Positions 1-12,469 of a DNA stretch of 64,000 nucleotides are shown here, one piece after another; within the stretch, counting starts at the first letter, position 1, and each line of letters begins with the position of its first letter. The DNA is from Akebia trifoliata (lineage: Eukaryota; Streptophyta; Magnoliopsida; Ranunculales; Lardizabalaceae): assembly GCA_017979445.1 (NCBI GenBank), contig CM030706.1, forward strand, positions 8,666,967 to 8,730,966, written 5' to 3'. Below the pieces are notes generated by a model that did no database searches, was not told the origin of the DNA, and saw only the letters and a program-made list of their open reading frames with translations. A program made the position numbers and the translations under genes.

Positions 1-836
1 GTCACCTTTGTGTCACCCAGCTCGTCTCTAATAATTTTGTTAGATGACCATGTGTTTTCACGGATGACATACCTCTTTATATTTCTCCAAATATTTGAAA
101 CACCCCTAATCATGTTTTCAACTCGCACGATGGCAAGGCTGCCTTGGCATCTTTTCTTATAAACTAATTGTAAATGATCACGATGCCATCATCATCAATT
201 TTTTTTTTTTCAAGTGGTAAGGTGACTGATTTGAAAGAAAAATCTAAGGATTTTAAGCCATTTTTTATTAGTTTATGCTAGAAAACTGAGGTCAAGAGGC
301 ATGAAACCGATTTACAAACTTGAGGGTATCTAAAATATTCACCAATTCATGGAAACACCTTGGACTTCTTTTACATGCTAGTGAAAAATGACCTAAAGCA
401 CTTGTTTTTTTTTTTCCTTCTAAAATTTCTTTAACATCTTGGATAAAATGATATTTGATGATGATGATAACAATAGTAATACCGATGATGAGGACAATGA
501 TATCACTTTTAGATGGTGATGATTGAGGATGAAGAGGGCATCAAGATCACTTTTCTTTAGTTCATAATAATAATAATAATAAAAAAGACCAGTGCCAAGG
601 GGTTATTTCATCCTTTTGAAAATATATGGAGGCATCATAAATGTTTATAAAACTATCAAAAGAGCCTGATAATAGAAGGGCATCAAAATAACTATTAAAA
701 CTTGAAGAATGTCATCCAGAAATGGAGAGCAAACGCCACGGCAATTTATCCCTACTTACTTGGGATGTGTGGCTTGTGGGGGTATTGCATGTATGGGGGA
801 TTTGGGCAAGGCAGGGTGCTCTAGGAGGCTAGTTGC
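1..836. repeat. Tandem duplication, copy A, left piece
   Basis: Seen: bases 1-836 align almost end to end with 51236-52081, starting with the same 'gtcacctttgtgtcaccc' and ending at 'ggaggctagttgc'. Shared landmarks include a T-tract near 200 and near 405, a gatgatgatga run near 457 and the 'cttgtggggg/ggtattgcat' stretch near 775. No gene is visible. The same DNA at 51236 lies directly upstream of the UGT gene, so this is the 5' flank of a duplicated UGT unit whose gene copy should lie left of the window. Homology breaks sharply at 836/837, where a CACTA end begins. Confidence 0.85.
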
Positions 837-1706
837 CACTATGTGAAAAAGTGCCTTATCTAACGGTCGAGGGCCATCGAATTTTGCAAAATTTGACGGA
901 CTATCCCATCAAATTTGCCTGTCAAAATTTTCAATGTAGAATTTTTTTTTTTTTTACGGCCCAAAGATGTCAAACTAACTTAAAAATGCAATTGCCCAAA
1001 GCTATAGAATTTGTCTAGGGAAATTTTGACAGTTGTAAGCCATCAAATCTGGGCAACTTTCAACTTGAATTGTATCTAATAAAAATTTAATTTTTGTTGT
1101 TGTTGTAGATTAGTAAAGCCTATAAACAAATATACGATATCCAGCTGTACACCAAGCCATCCAACAATCGACATCTAGTCATTCAAACTATTGCCACACA
1201 ATTCATAGAAACTATATTTCATTAAATAAAATCTAAAATATAATGGCAAATCCAGTTTGTTAGATAATTCACATCCAAGCCATGCTGATTACAATGAGTT
1301 ATTGATTTAAAACCAACTGATCTTGCCATCATCCTCATCAAAGCCTTATCCGAAAGATTTTTGGGTCAACTAATTAGATCTTGTTCCTCTGTGATTTCCA
1401 TCCATAGTCACGTGTTATAATCCGATCTTGTAATAAACCTAAATGAACTAGAACAAAATCATTTATCAAAGAAAAAGTATTATAATGAGTATCATCTTTA
1501 TGAAAGCATTTGTCATAACTCAATAATTGAAATTCAAGAACAAGTGCTAAGAAATTGAAAATCAAACTCTCAACATCACAGAAAATTTCAAAGGTAGTAC
1601 TTACAAAAGGCAACTACTGAAAGTTGCATCTCTTAACAGGCCAAGAAGACAACATTTTAATGACTTACAAGTCCTGCATTGTGTAAACAAAGATCATGCA
1701 TGATGC
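837..1706. mobile_element. CACTA (En/Spm-like) element, family 2: left end and interrupted interior
   Basis: The sequence starts CACTATGTGAAAAA at 837, directly after TGC (834-836), the last bases shared with the empty paralogous site at 52081. Within the next 200 bases there are several GACGG/CCGTCAAA-like subterminal motifs in both orientations, as expected of CACTA ends. A second copy of this end lies at 37239. Bases 1060-1706 hold no recognisable gene; a 79-codon minus-strand frame at 1374-1613 matches nothing I know. The interior is then interrupted by LTR retrotransposons. The other terminus is not seen and should lie in the N gap, because the empty-site sequence resumes right after it. 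Confidence 0.7.
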
Positions 1707-2337
1707 TGTAGACACCCCATTTTTGCACTCGTCTGATTAATCAACTTGTTAACTCGATTGCAATGGTTCCTAATGATAGATGTTTATTCCAATGCTTTAT
1801 TTGTTAGTAGATGTGTTTCAGAAATTCGGATGAGGTATCTCAAACTAACAAAACTATAAAACCCACGCTACGCTAGGAAAATATAACCCCAAAAACATAG
1901 AAATCATCATTTTTTAGACAAAAAGAAGTTTCACAATAAAAATCACTAAAAAATGATCAAATTATCAAAATACCTCTAATCTTAAAACATCCCTAGAGCT
2001 TACGTTACGCTTAGAAAAATCCTTTCAAACATAGAAAATAACAAATCGAAACCAAATAAATCATTTCGCCAATTTTCACAGAATTCGATAAAATTACGAA
2101 AATGCCCCTCATAAAGTTCATGACCATTTCGTATAAAAAATTTCATAAATGATAAAAACCAATATTCCCATTGGATGCCTTACGACAAATCGATTCCAAA
2201 ACATCCTGGAACATTGAAAACAGACTTAAAACGCGAAAAGTCCTCTCCGAGGGCAAAACGATAATTTTACAATTTTAATAATTAAAAATTAAAAATTAAA
2301 ATATTAATTAATGTAAAGTGAAATCTTAATTAAAATC

Positions 2338-2580
2338 TTAAAGTCAATCAAGTAAGACTAAAGTCAAGATCTTAAAGTCAATCAAGTAAGACTAAAGTCA
2401 AAATCTTAAAGTCAATCAAGTAAGACTAAAATCAAGATCTTAAAGTCAATCAAGTAAGACTAAAGTCAATCTTAAAGTTAATCAAACAAGACAAAAGTCA
2501 AAATCTTAAAGTCAATAAAGTAAGACTAAAGTCAAAATCTTAAAGTCAATCAAGTTAGACTAAAAGTCAAAATCCTAATA
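2338..2580 (+). repeat. Tandem repeat inside LTR 1
   Basis: About seven imperfect copies of a unit near 33 bases built on 'aaagtcaatcaagtaagac' with 'taaagtcaagatctt' spacers. The other LTRs carry the same unit in different copy numbers (13735-13860, 26300-26470, 57480-57610), so the tract expands and contracts between copies and accounts for much of the LTR length difference. Confidence 0.8.
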
Positions 2581-2696
2581 GAATTCTAATTAAATAATAA
2601 CTCTATTTAAAATAATTTTAACTAAATAATAACTCTATTTAAAACAATTCTAAATAAACAATAACTCTTTCTAAAAGAATTATAATTAAACACTAA

Positions 2697-3377
2697 GGGT
2701 ATGTTTGATTGCATGAAAAGTCACTTTCCATGGAATTTGAAATCTATAAAAAATTAGTTGTGGAAAATAGGTAGGGTTGGAAAATCAAATTCCATTGTTT
2801 AATTTCACTTGGATAAAATCATGGAAAATTATGAGAAAAAAGAAGAAGAAGAGAAGGAGGAAGAAGATGAAAGGAGGGGGAGGGGGAGAGGAAGAGGGAG
2901 GGGGGAGGATGTGGTGACGGTGATGACGAAGGTGACAGTGGCAACGACGACGGAGGTAAGTGAGGAAGATGGAGGGAGAACGTAGTGGTGGTGTGGCGAA
3001 AGAGGTGAGGGATGAAGAAGAAGGAGAATAAGAAAAAGAAGAAGAGAGAGAAGGTGGTCGGAGATGGAGTCAACGGCGACGGCGACGACTACGACGATGG
3101 TAACGACGTCGATGACGACGACGACGAGGTTAGTGTAATGGTGGTGGTGGTGGTGGTAGTGGTGGTGGTGTTAGAGAAGAATTAAGGATGGAAAATATGG
3201 GTGGATTTCATTTTCCCACTCATATGGGTGGGAAAGTGAAATCCATGATTTAGTGGATTTTATGAATGGGGTGGAAAATGAATTTTCATTTCCATGTGCA
3301 ATCAAACACTTGAAAAATGTCATTTTCTATGAAAATTGATTTTTCACCCTATTTTCCATGTGCAATCAAACATACCC
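2697..3377. mobile_element. PIF/Harbinger-like MITE (681 bp)
   Basis: Terminal inverted repeats GGGTATGTTTGATTGCA at 2697 and its reverse complement ending at 3377, flanked by TAA on both sides (2694-2696 and 3378-3380). The orthologous stretch in LTR 3 reads 'cactaactctatc' without the insert, confirming insertion. A TWA target duplication with this TIR style is typical of PIF/Harbinger Tourist-like MITEs. The middle is very purine-rich on the plus strand (GAAGAA, GGGAGG, then GACGACGA and GGTGGT runs), so long minus-strand reading frames there are simple-sequence artefacts. There is no transposase. Confidence 0.88.
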
Positions 3378-4934
3378 TAAATCTATCTAAAAGGCACTTA
3401 AAAAAAAATCTATAAATAGGGGTCCTTATAACTTATTTTCATATCTAAAACAAAATCCTAAGAAAAGTAGGTCAAAAAGCTTCCCCCCTCTCAAAAACCA
3501 TAATTTTGAAGTCCTAACTCCTTACCTAACATCCATACCCCAACTTTAGCTTAAAAAACACCCAAAAACCCTTATAAAATACCTTAAAATTCATAAAAAA
3601 AATCAGAAAATTTACAGATCCAAGAAGAAAATACATTAACTTGGAGATTAGAAATCAGATCTAGCAACAGAACGAAGCGAGGAATACTGTACAAGGAATT
3701 ATTCTATCAAATCTGAGGGAACAAAATCATTGCGTTCGGAAAAGGTAACTATTTTTATTTGTTTATTATTATTTAGGTCTTGTTAGCAATGTAATTTTAT
3801 TTGGAAATTAGTAGAGACCGGTGTTTGCCAAGAGGGGTTGGTACCTAACACCTTTCAACCATATAACGTGATCCCCGGACCGTATTTTTCTTTCCTAGAT
3901 TAATAGTATTTACCTTTTTAGAGTCAATATTCGGTTCCTAGACCGTAATAACTAGGTGGCGACTCCCAAACCTCAAAGGTCAAAAGCGGATCCACGCACC
4001 CAACGGATCGAGGGTGCTTTTAGTGACGACTCCATTAGGGATTATTGAGGATCAAACTTGAAAAGCTCCAAGTATGGGAAGCATTGCCAGTAGGACCTTT
4101 TATTTTAATTTATTTTGAGTTATTTGTTTATCTGTTAATTTTATTTTTTTTATCATTCTTTTTGACTTAATTATTGATCATTTGTTTGGATTCCAAATAC
4201 TTTGGCACATTTTTATGGTTCAATCTAGGATCATCTGGATTGACCCTAAATAATGCGAGATCTCAAGAGGATAATATTGTGAAAAAAATGATTGTTGAAC
4301 CAATTTCATTATTTGGTTTATTTTATATTTTTGGATTGTATTATTTGGCATTATTTGGATTGATTTTGGGTATGTCATTTTGGAATATCGCTTTTTATGA
4401 TTCAATGTAGGGTCATTTTGGGATGACTCTAAATAAAGATAGATTCAAATTGACATAAATTGAGGACAGAATGATGGTGATTGGGATGAGAGGTATGAAT
4501 TTTTTTTAGTGCATTACTAAGCATATGCGTCGAGTTGTGAAAATAAATTATTTATGAGTAATGCGCGAAGAAAAAAAAAGTGCGTTTTTTAATGTTGTTT
4601 GTGATGAGGAGAGAATTCCAAGAAAAAAATCAGAAAAAAATCACAAATTGTTTTTTTCTATGCGTGGTGTGCCATTAGCAGAAATCCGTTTCTGCTGTTT
4701 TTCATCTCCTTCTCCAATAGAAAAAAAAACGAAAAACAGCAAATAAAAAAAAATGTTATATCTCTCTCTCTCTCTCAAGATTTGTGCTTCAAGTTTCAAA
4801 TAACAAGAACTCTTGAATCCGATAAACAACTTGTTTATTATTGAAAAATTTCTGTTAAAAGAACCATATTGGATCCAACGCTATTTTCTCAATCTTGATC
4901 ATTCTTGTTCTGATTCTGTAAATCTTCGTTTTTG

Positions 4935-5024
4935 ATGGACAATATTGAGATACCCAATTGGTTAAATGGATTGCCCTTAGCGCCCAAATATCACTCACCG
5001 ATTGATTTTCACAAGTTTTGTTAA
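4935..5024 (+). pseudogene. Captured 5' fragment of ELF6-like JmjN/JmjC histone demethylase gene
   Basis: The reading frame from the ATG at 4935 gives MDNIEIPNWLNGLPLAPKYH, then SPIDFH and a stop at 5022-5024. Plant ELF6-type demethylases begin with 'M-G-[DN]-[VI]-E-I-P-N-W-L' followed by 'LPLAP', the start of the JmjN domain; the match covers the first 26 or so residues including initiator Met. The CT-rich tract (4757-4777) and about 150 bases before the ATG look like the donor 5' leader. The rest of JmjN, JmjC and the zinc fingers is missing. The same fragment sits at the same relative place in copies 2 and 3. It cannot encode a demethylase. Confidence 0.6.
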
Positions 5025-5765
5025 AACAAAAAAATAAAAATAAAAAACAAAAAAACAAAAAAACAAAAAAACAAAAAAACAAAAAAACAAAAAAACAAAA
5101 CAGAGATAGAGAAACAATCCATGGGCTGATGTGAAAAAAATATAAAAAACAAAATTTCAAAACAAAATTCGATTTTCCTCTTTTAATAAATTTATTTTAT
5201 TATTTTTTTTACTCGAATTCAGTTTTTTATTTTTTATATTTAAAAAAAAAAACAGAGTTCAATTTTTTCTCTTTTTTTTAAAAAAAAGTAGAATTCGATT
5301 TTTTTTCTTAAAAAAAAAAAAAGAGTTTTCATACGTTGCTGTCCATGGCGTGCTGTAGCTACAACAAGAAGTTTTTTTTTTGGTGTGCGGTTAGTAAAAG
5401 TGTTTTTTTAACTATTTTCCATCTATCTGTGAAGAAGAAACAACAATAAATGGAGTGACATCTCTCTCTTTCTCTCTCGGTTGGTCATAGTATCAATGGA
5501 TGCAGATCCATTGAAGCGTGCATTGTAGAACAACAAGGCTATTCTCTTTATCTGTGTTTGCTATACTTATACTGGTGAAATTGTGCGCACGTTGTCAAGT
5601 AGTCTGATAATGAGAAAAAGGTTGAAATTCGACAATTGTTAACTAGTGAGGTGAGAGAAGAGAAGCAATGGAGATAAAAAGGAACGTGGATTTTATGGGG
5701 TTTCTTTGCATGATTGAGATGGAAGTGATTTAATGGTCAGTTGATGGGCTTGTGAGATGGTGTTA

Positions 5766-6829
5766 GGTGCTGTTTGTTAAACTGAAAAAAATAAGTGCTG
5801 AATAGCATTAAGCACTGAAACTTATAAGCGCTGAATTTAAGTGCTGAAAAAGTTGTTTGTTTAGATGCTGAATCATATTTGTTATACATTACTGAAATTG
5901 ATAAATTGTCTTTGTTACCCTTACAATCATATTATACATTGTTTACATGTTTCAAATGCTTATTTATTATCAAACACAATAAAATATATTATTTCTTATA
6001 AAATTAAAATACAATTTATTTTTAAATAATAAATAATACTCAAATCTTCAATTTATAAATAATAATTTCTATTTATAAAAACCCACAAATTTCAAATTAA
6101 AAATAATAATGTCATACAAGTCACCAAAATTTGAAATCAACTTTAAAAGAACTTAATTTTGGATGAATAATTTTCAATGGAAATGAAGGATATGTAATTA
6201 TAAAAGCACCCTATGAATTAATAAGGGCAACCCACACTATAGCCATTTTTTATTTTGTTTTATATGGGTTAAAGTTTTTGGAATGAGCAAATTTTTAGTG
6301 AGGATAATCTATATGGTCTAGAGATCGTCCTCACCAAAAATCAATCTATTTTGAAACTTCTAACTCATTAAAAATAATTTTCAAAAAAAAAAAATGGACA
6401 ATTTATGGTTTTTGAACTTGTTTTGATAGGGTTAGAAGTTTCAAGATGTGCTGATTTTTTGTGAGGATGATCTCCTCATTGTAGAGATCATCCTCACCAA
6501 AAATCAACTCATTCAAAAACTTTTAACCCATATAAGATAAAATAATTTAGCTATGGTATGGGTTTATTAATTTGTGGGGTGTTTATATACTTATCCATGA
6601 GATATAAGAGGTAATATCCTTTTAAGAATAAGGGCATACTTGTCCGTGTTGAAAAAAGCGAAGTGCTTACCGTTTCAACACTTTTTTTTCAGCATCAAAA
6701 TAGTGCTGAATTTTTTTCACTTATTTTCAGCAATAAGCACGAGTAAACAAACGCCCTATTTTGACAAAAGTGCTAAATTTAATTTTTTTCAGCAATAAGC
6801 ACTGAAAAATAACGCAAACAAACACCGCC
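5766..6829. mobile_element. PIF/Harbinger-like non-autonomous element (1064 bp)
   Basis: Termini GGTGCTGTTTGTT (5766) and, in reverse complement, GGCGGTGTTTGTTTG (6829), flanked by TTA at 5763-5765 and 6830-6832. Copies 2 and 3 read 'gagatggtgt' straight into 'tcgttcaa' without the insert. Subterminal 'aagtgctgaa'/'ttcagcactt'-type repeats line both ends. There is no transposase frame. It contains a nested foldback sequence at about 6228-6562. Confidence 0.82.
6228..6562. mobile_element. Foldback MITE with GAGGATGATCTC hairpin (copy 1 of family)
   Basis: Near-palindromic: 'gttttatatgggttaaag' on the left mirrors 'cttttaacccatataaga' on the right. Inner arms carry 'gtgaggatgatctcctca' and 'gagatcatcctcacca' (6458-6503), with a weaker pair at 6298-6345. 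The same hairpin words occur in the foldback elements at 54789-55168 and 56264-56613. Exact ends and target duplication are uncertain here. Confidence 0.6.
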
Positions 6830-9800
6830 TTAGTCGTTCAAAGAAACATCCAAATTGGATGATTTTGTTTGAAATCATGGATTATGTTGTTGCTGTGAGT
6901 GGATTGGTAAGGGTGGCCACTACAAGAATATGATGGATGGTGATTCTGTTAGTAAAGTTCATAGTAAACTATGGTGTTGATTACAAACACCTCTCTCGTG
7001 TGTGGATCACTCATAATATTGTCATTTGCCATTTTTTTTCCTTCTTTCTTAAAAAAAAAAAAAGTTTTGTTTTTGTTACTCCAAACAAACTTTGGATAGG
7101 ACCCACTTGTTCATTTTTAAAATTAAAAATCATTCAAATATGTTTTTTAAGATTAAAAATCCTTCAAATATGGTCTTTAATAAGTATTTATTCTTTACAA
7201 TACCGTGGGCCCCACTTCAAAATTTTGGAAATCACATCCCTTACTAAGGATTTTTCACCACAACGGTATAATCTAACTCACTTAGTAAGGTTTTACTTTT
7301 GCTACGGGTCATTAAGCTCTCAGGTTACATGATCCAATGTCACCGATTCGATGAATTTTGAAAGAATTTTTTTTTTCTTTCTCTTTCAATGTAAAATATT
7401 AGGACTTTGGTTGAAAGTTAATAGTTATAAATTTTCAAGAACTTGGATCTAAGCTCATTATTTTTTAATATTATTTTGGATCAAAACCTTTTCCTTGAAA
7501 TTTAGAAGGTTGTGACATTGAATTATCGATTATGTTGGCTTAAGGACTATTCGTAAAATTTGAAATCTTAATTTGTTAGCCAAAATAGTACTCATTGAGA
7601 AGTTTGCTGAGTACCAAATTTAATTTTTTCATTTTTTTTTTCACAAAAAAAAAAAAAAGTTTCATCACTCCTTATCTCTACCAATATCGTTATGTCCTCA
7701 ATTCAATATTCGTGGAAAATTTTGGATCATCCAAAAGTGATCAATGATTGGACCATAAAATAAAAATTTTGTTTTGGTTAATTCTATGTTGATTTGAATG
7801 TTAGATCTGATTGAATATTCTATGATTACTCACCTAATACACTCTGATTTGATGATGTGCATGCTTTGATCTCGAATTGCATGGATGTTGTTTATATTTG
7901 GTTCAATATTTGAAATCCATATTGTGATAGTATGATCAGGCCCATGGGTCCATTTGTTTGAAAAATACCCTGAGCACACCCCACCTTGGTTTGCACACAC
8001 CACTAGCATGTTTACTGCTTTACATGCTTAGATGTCCCTAACAGCTAACGTGGCACTAGTGCGTGGCCCAGTCTCTTTGGAGATGCGACGTCATTCAAGA
8101 AAACCACAACTCCAGTTACGTACCTTAGGGTATATTAAATTGGGGCATCAATACCATCTGATCAGGTGACTCTGAAAAGTATATCGATGCACTCAAGCTG
8201 GAGCGACCTAAGTATTTGATCTATTATAAGCCGCACAGTCACATGTCTCGTTTGCCAACGTAGTACTAGTACATAATCGGTCCCCTCGTGGGATGTCAAA
8301 CCATTTATGAAAGCCACAACTCTTGACTCGTACCCATAGGTATATAAAAGATGATCAAAGTACATCAGTTGCACTTCTTGGTTAAAACCAGTACCTAAGC
8401 GAGATCCTACTTCGATGTACTACTGTACTAGGAGGATAAAGTACGTCTATTACAGAAAAGAGGTGATTTAAGGGTGCCTTTGCTCAAGCATCGCCCACCA
8501 CCTTTGATATGGGGATTAAAGTGGTTGCTTTTGGTTTCAGAGAAGTGAGTTGAAATTTTAGATTCTCATCTATACGGTATATCAAATCAAGTCACCACGT
8601 ACCGTCTGATTGAGTACGTTCGAGAGGTATATAGGTGTACTTGGGCAAGGGTGGTAGATAAAAATGCATTGCACATAATAAGCTTAGAGTCTAGAAACCT
8701 CCCTTGTAGGTTACGACTTGAACTTATCGTGGGTGTTCCCGGGTTGTTTATTGAATGAGATCTTGTGAATGCTGAATGCATGTGAATGATGAGATCAGGA
8801 TACATGTATGTGAATGATGAGATCAGAATGTATGGTTGTCCTTAAGGATAAAAGTTTTTTTGTTTTACCTAATTAAAATGGGTGCACTGACCCAATAAAG
8901 AATCTATTTTTTGTAATAATTCATAATGACGCAGTTCATCTCGATCCAACAATCATGATGGGCTGGACCATTTAAATCAAAATGGAAATCAAATTCTTTT
9001 CTAAATTCGGATTTCAACCTATTTCCAAAGAAGAAAAATGGTTTACAAAAGGAAGGTATTTTTTCAAGAAAAATGTTTTCCAGAAGAAGTGTTCTCTACA
9101 AAAAATGTTTTCCAGAAAAATTATTTTTCAGAAAATATTTTTCATAAGAACAAGATTTTCAAAGAGAAAATGCTTTCCAAATAAAAAAATATTTTCCAGA
9201 AGAAAATATTTTTCAACAGATTTATTTTTTTCAAGGAAAAATGATTTACATGGACCTTGAAAATTTTCTAAAATATTATTTTTCTAAAGGAAAAGAAAAG
9301 ATTTTTACAAAAAATCTACTTTTTTTTGCATGGTCCTTGAAAAATTACTAAAATATGTTTTCCTAAAAAGAATATGATTGCAAAAAATAATCATATTTGT
9401 GAAAGTTTGAAAACATTATTTGTTAATAATTTTCAAGAGTGCAATAGAATTGCATAAATGGATTGTTTAATGGATTGGTGCACAAATTTAATAAAATCTT
9501 AGGATTTATTCAAATGTTATCAAAGGGGTAACACTAGAATTCACTTTTGATGTGGTTATCATTGTACCTAAGCTCAATCGTTCATCGTTTTGTTAAGGTC
9601 ACTAGTCTGGTCAGTTAAAACGAACATCAACACCAAATGAATTGTCAGAAATGACGTCAAAATTTTTCAAAATTACACAATTGTTCCCTAAAGATCACCA
9701 TGCCTCAATCCTGTCAGTTGTAACAATGTCTCAATCCTAATCAAGCTCATTATGGGTAGTTATCTTGATTTTTCATAAGTCATTTGGATTAACTCGAGTT

Positions 9801-9897
9801 CTTTTTTTCAGCAAGGTCATGACTTCTTTAGATTGAATCTACTCTTTTTTATGAGTCGAGTTCATTTGTCAAGTCTAGAACTACGTCTATCACCCCA

Positions 9898-11040
9898 TTT
9901 GAATAAATAAAATTTTTGAATACGTCGAGCGCATTAACGAATTAACTATTAATCTAGCTTCAAGGATAGATTTCTTTCTAGAACAAGAAGATAAGGGTTG
10001 GGCTCAACTTTTAATCAAGAAAGTAAATGTCATTGACCTCGGAACAGAAAATAATTCGTAAAGAGATTTAAGTAGAAACCATCCTATCCCTAAAGGAACA
10101 CCAAGGGATAATAAATTTACTCAGAAATTTTAAAAAACTTGTTCACGTGGTCTGATGAGGATATTTTAGGTGTAAGCTTGGGTGTTGTCTGACATGGAAT
10201 AGATACTCGCTTGATGAAATGAAAATAGCAAAGAGATCAAAGAAGATGTTACAAAACGATTCAATGTTGTCCGTACTACAGCTATCATAAGTTAATATAG
10301 GGTACCTTTGAGATTGATATCTGATAACGGGTCACACTTTAAAGTCAATGATTACTTTGTGTTCAAATTTCAAGATCCGACACCATCTCTTTACCGTCCT
10401 CAGATTAATGGAGTGATTGAAGAAAATAGCTAATAAGAGTCTCAAAATAATTATCGTGAAAATGTATCGATTGCACCAGGAATGGTCAGAGAAGCTGCCA
10501 TTCACACGGGGCATATTGTACTTCAATACAGTCTTCCACTGGAGTCATTCCCTATTCTCTAGTGTATGATATGGAAGTAGTCTCACCAGTTGAAATGGAG
10601 ATCCCGTATATCAAGGACTTGATGGAAAGTCAATTGTTAGAAACAAACTGAGTCTGACATCAGTACAAAGAACTGAACCTGACTGAAGAAAAGAACCTAA
10701 AAACTTTGTACCACGTGCAGGCTTATCAAAGAAGAGTTGCCCATGCGTTTGACAAAAAGATGAAGGCCCGTCACTTACAAGTCAGAGATTTGGTATTCAA
10801 AGAGAATCGGGGACTTATTTTTGACCCCAGAAGGAAGTTCAAACCTAATTGGGGAGATCTGTTCATCATCAAAAAATATTACTTGGAAAAGCTGTCAGAC
10901 TTCAAGACCATGATGAAATCAAACTATCAGAGTCAACCAACTTTGACCAGATCAAGCGGTACTACATTTAAGAAGGCCATCTTTAGTCGAATCAATTTTT
11001 CTACTATCCAGTTCAATATCTCCATTCTCAGCCCTTTGTA
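9898..11040 (+). pseudogene. Shortened gypsy pol remnant (copy 1)
   Basis: Plus-strand frames, broken by stops and shifts, give three recognisable parts: a linker before reverse transcriptase (about 9910-10150, words FFLEQEDKGWAQLLIKK and SDEDIL); directly after a short RT-entry-like stretch, the integrase core (about 10285-10620, words ISDNGSHFKV, YRPQINGVIE); and the integrase C-terminal part (10706-11040, words AYQRRVAHAFDKK, DPRRKFKPNW). Reverse transcriptase, RNase H and the integrase zinc-binding part are absent, and the junction near 10250 is shared with copies 2 and 4. The family resembles Tat/Ogre-type gypsy elements by these motifs. Non-functional. Confidence 0.75.
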
Positions 11041-12469
11041 ACCATTTAATATATTTATATATATATATATATACACCTTTTTTTTTTCTCAGCCCAATCA
11101 CCTAACCCAGGAGAGGAAAAAATTCGAACTACGTTTTGGTCTGATCCCAAAATTCTAGGGTACGTAGGCAACCTGAGAAGTTACTTTAGGCCCGACCACA
11201 TCAAAATAAAAAAAATAGATTCCCTGACAAAGGAAAAAAATCTAAAAAGAAAAACTCAAAAGAAAAAGAAATATCATCCAAAATGGGGAAGAAAATTAAA
11301 AAAAAATAAAAATTTAAGAGAAAATATCACACAAGGGGCATTCGGGTTTTGAGCCTCAAAATCCCTTTCTTTATATAGCCAGTCCTAAGTTTACCCATAA
11401 AAATCCTCCTAAATACCGTGTGAAAAGTCAAGAAGATAACATAACATGATTAGATAGCAATTATATAAGTTCAGAAAGAAAAAAAAAGAGAAAAAAGCTC
11501 GCTAAGTTGAAAATTCGAAAAAGGCGACTTAGGCAAAAATTAAGGTAGGCTCGTAAGGTTGAAAATCTGAAAGGACGACTTTGACAACAATCAGATCAAA
11601 GAAAAAAAAAAGAAAAAGCTCGTTAGATCGAAAACCTGAAAAGACGATCTAAGCAAAAGCTAGAGCATGCTCGTTAGTTTGTAAACCTGAAAGGGCAATC
11701 TAGACAAAAGTTAGAACAACAAAGAAAAAATAGAAAAAATCCCCAGGGAATTAAAAAGCTAAAAGCGGTCTGAGCTGAAACATCAGAAGTCCGAATAATC
11801 AAGTTCAATACTTAACTTAAACCAAGCACAGACTCAGAAGCCACAAGTATCTTGTCTACGATCGATCTGAAAATTTTTACTTTCCCAAGTGAACAAAGGG
11901 AGAGAAGGGTGAATTCTATGATGAGTCTTAAAAGGAAATATTTTGTTTTCTTGAGCCTGACTTAGAACCTTCAGTAAAATTAATCAAAATTAAAAGTTGG
12001 ATCTTTATTGCACTTGTGGTAATCAAATATTTCAAACCTTCATACAAATGGCATTTTTTTTTTAAATTTTTACATGATGTATTCAATTATCTCCAATGTC
12101 ATGTTTATTATCAAAGTAGGGGCATTTTATTTTTAAGCAATGTTAATCCTAAAAAATAATGGGAACCCCAAACTTATGGTTACCCTCTTGATAACAATTT
12201 TTTTAAAAACCTTTGTGGTTCAAAAGAAATAAAAACTCAGGTTTTAAATTCATAAAACTTTTGGATAAAACCTTGAGATTCAAATAAAAACATTTCGGAT
12301 CTCACATTTGGTTGTGCCTAGAGATTAACTCGTAACCCTTCACCTAGAATAGGAAATAGGGCATTCATTATTTCCCAGATATAGTCATTCCCAAATTCAA
12401 TCACTCTTTTCCAGATTCATTTTCAATCGTTCTTTCCCAGATTAATTCCTTCATTCTCAGTTTTACTTA

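Larger units (their letters stand above)
1707..4022 (+). repeat. LTR 1 of Ty3/gypsy array (with nested MITE)
   Basis: Begins TGTAGACACCCCATTTTTGC and ends at a CA decayed to TA, followed after one base by a primer-binding-site-like TGACGACTCC. It is about 2316 bases, of which 684 are a nested MITE plus its target duplication. It aligns over its length with 13108-14633, 25683-27228 and 56751-58399. A sample of 84 aligned bases against LTR 2 shows 11 mismatches, mostly C/T or G/A, so this is an old, methylation-decayed copy. It includes a short tandem-repeat tract (2338-2580). Confidence 0.85.

Noticed and set aside
2819..3073. Minus-strand frame rich in Ser, Pro, Leu and Phe
   Set aside because: It lies in the purine-rich middle of a MITE; the composition is pure simple sequence.
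4855..5160. 101-codon minus-strand frame with repeated Cys-Phe-Phe
   Set aside because: Produced by a tandem 'aaaaacaaa' tract in the retrotransposon leader.
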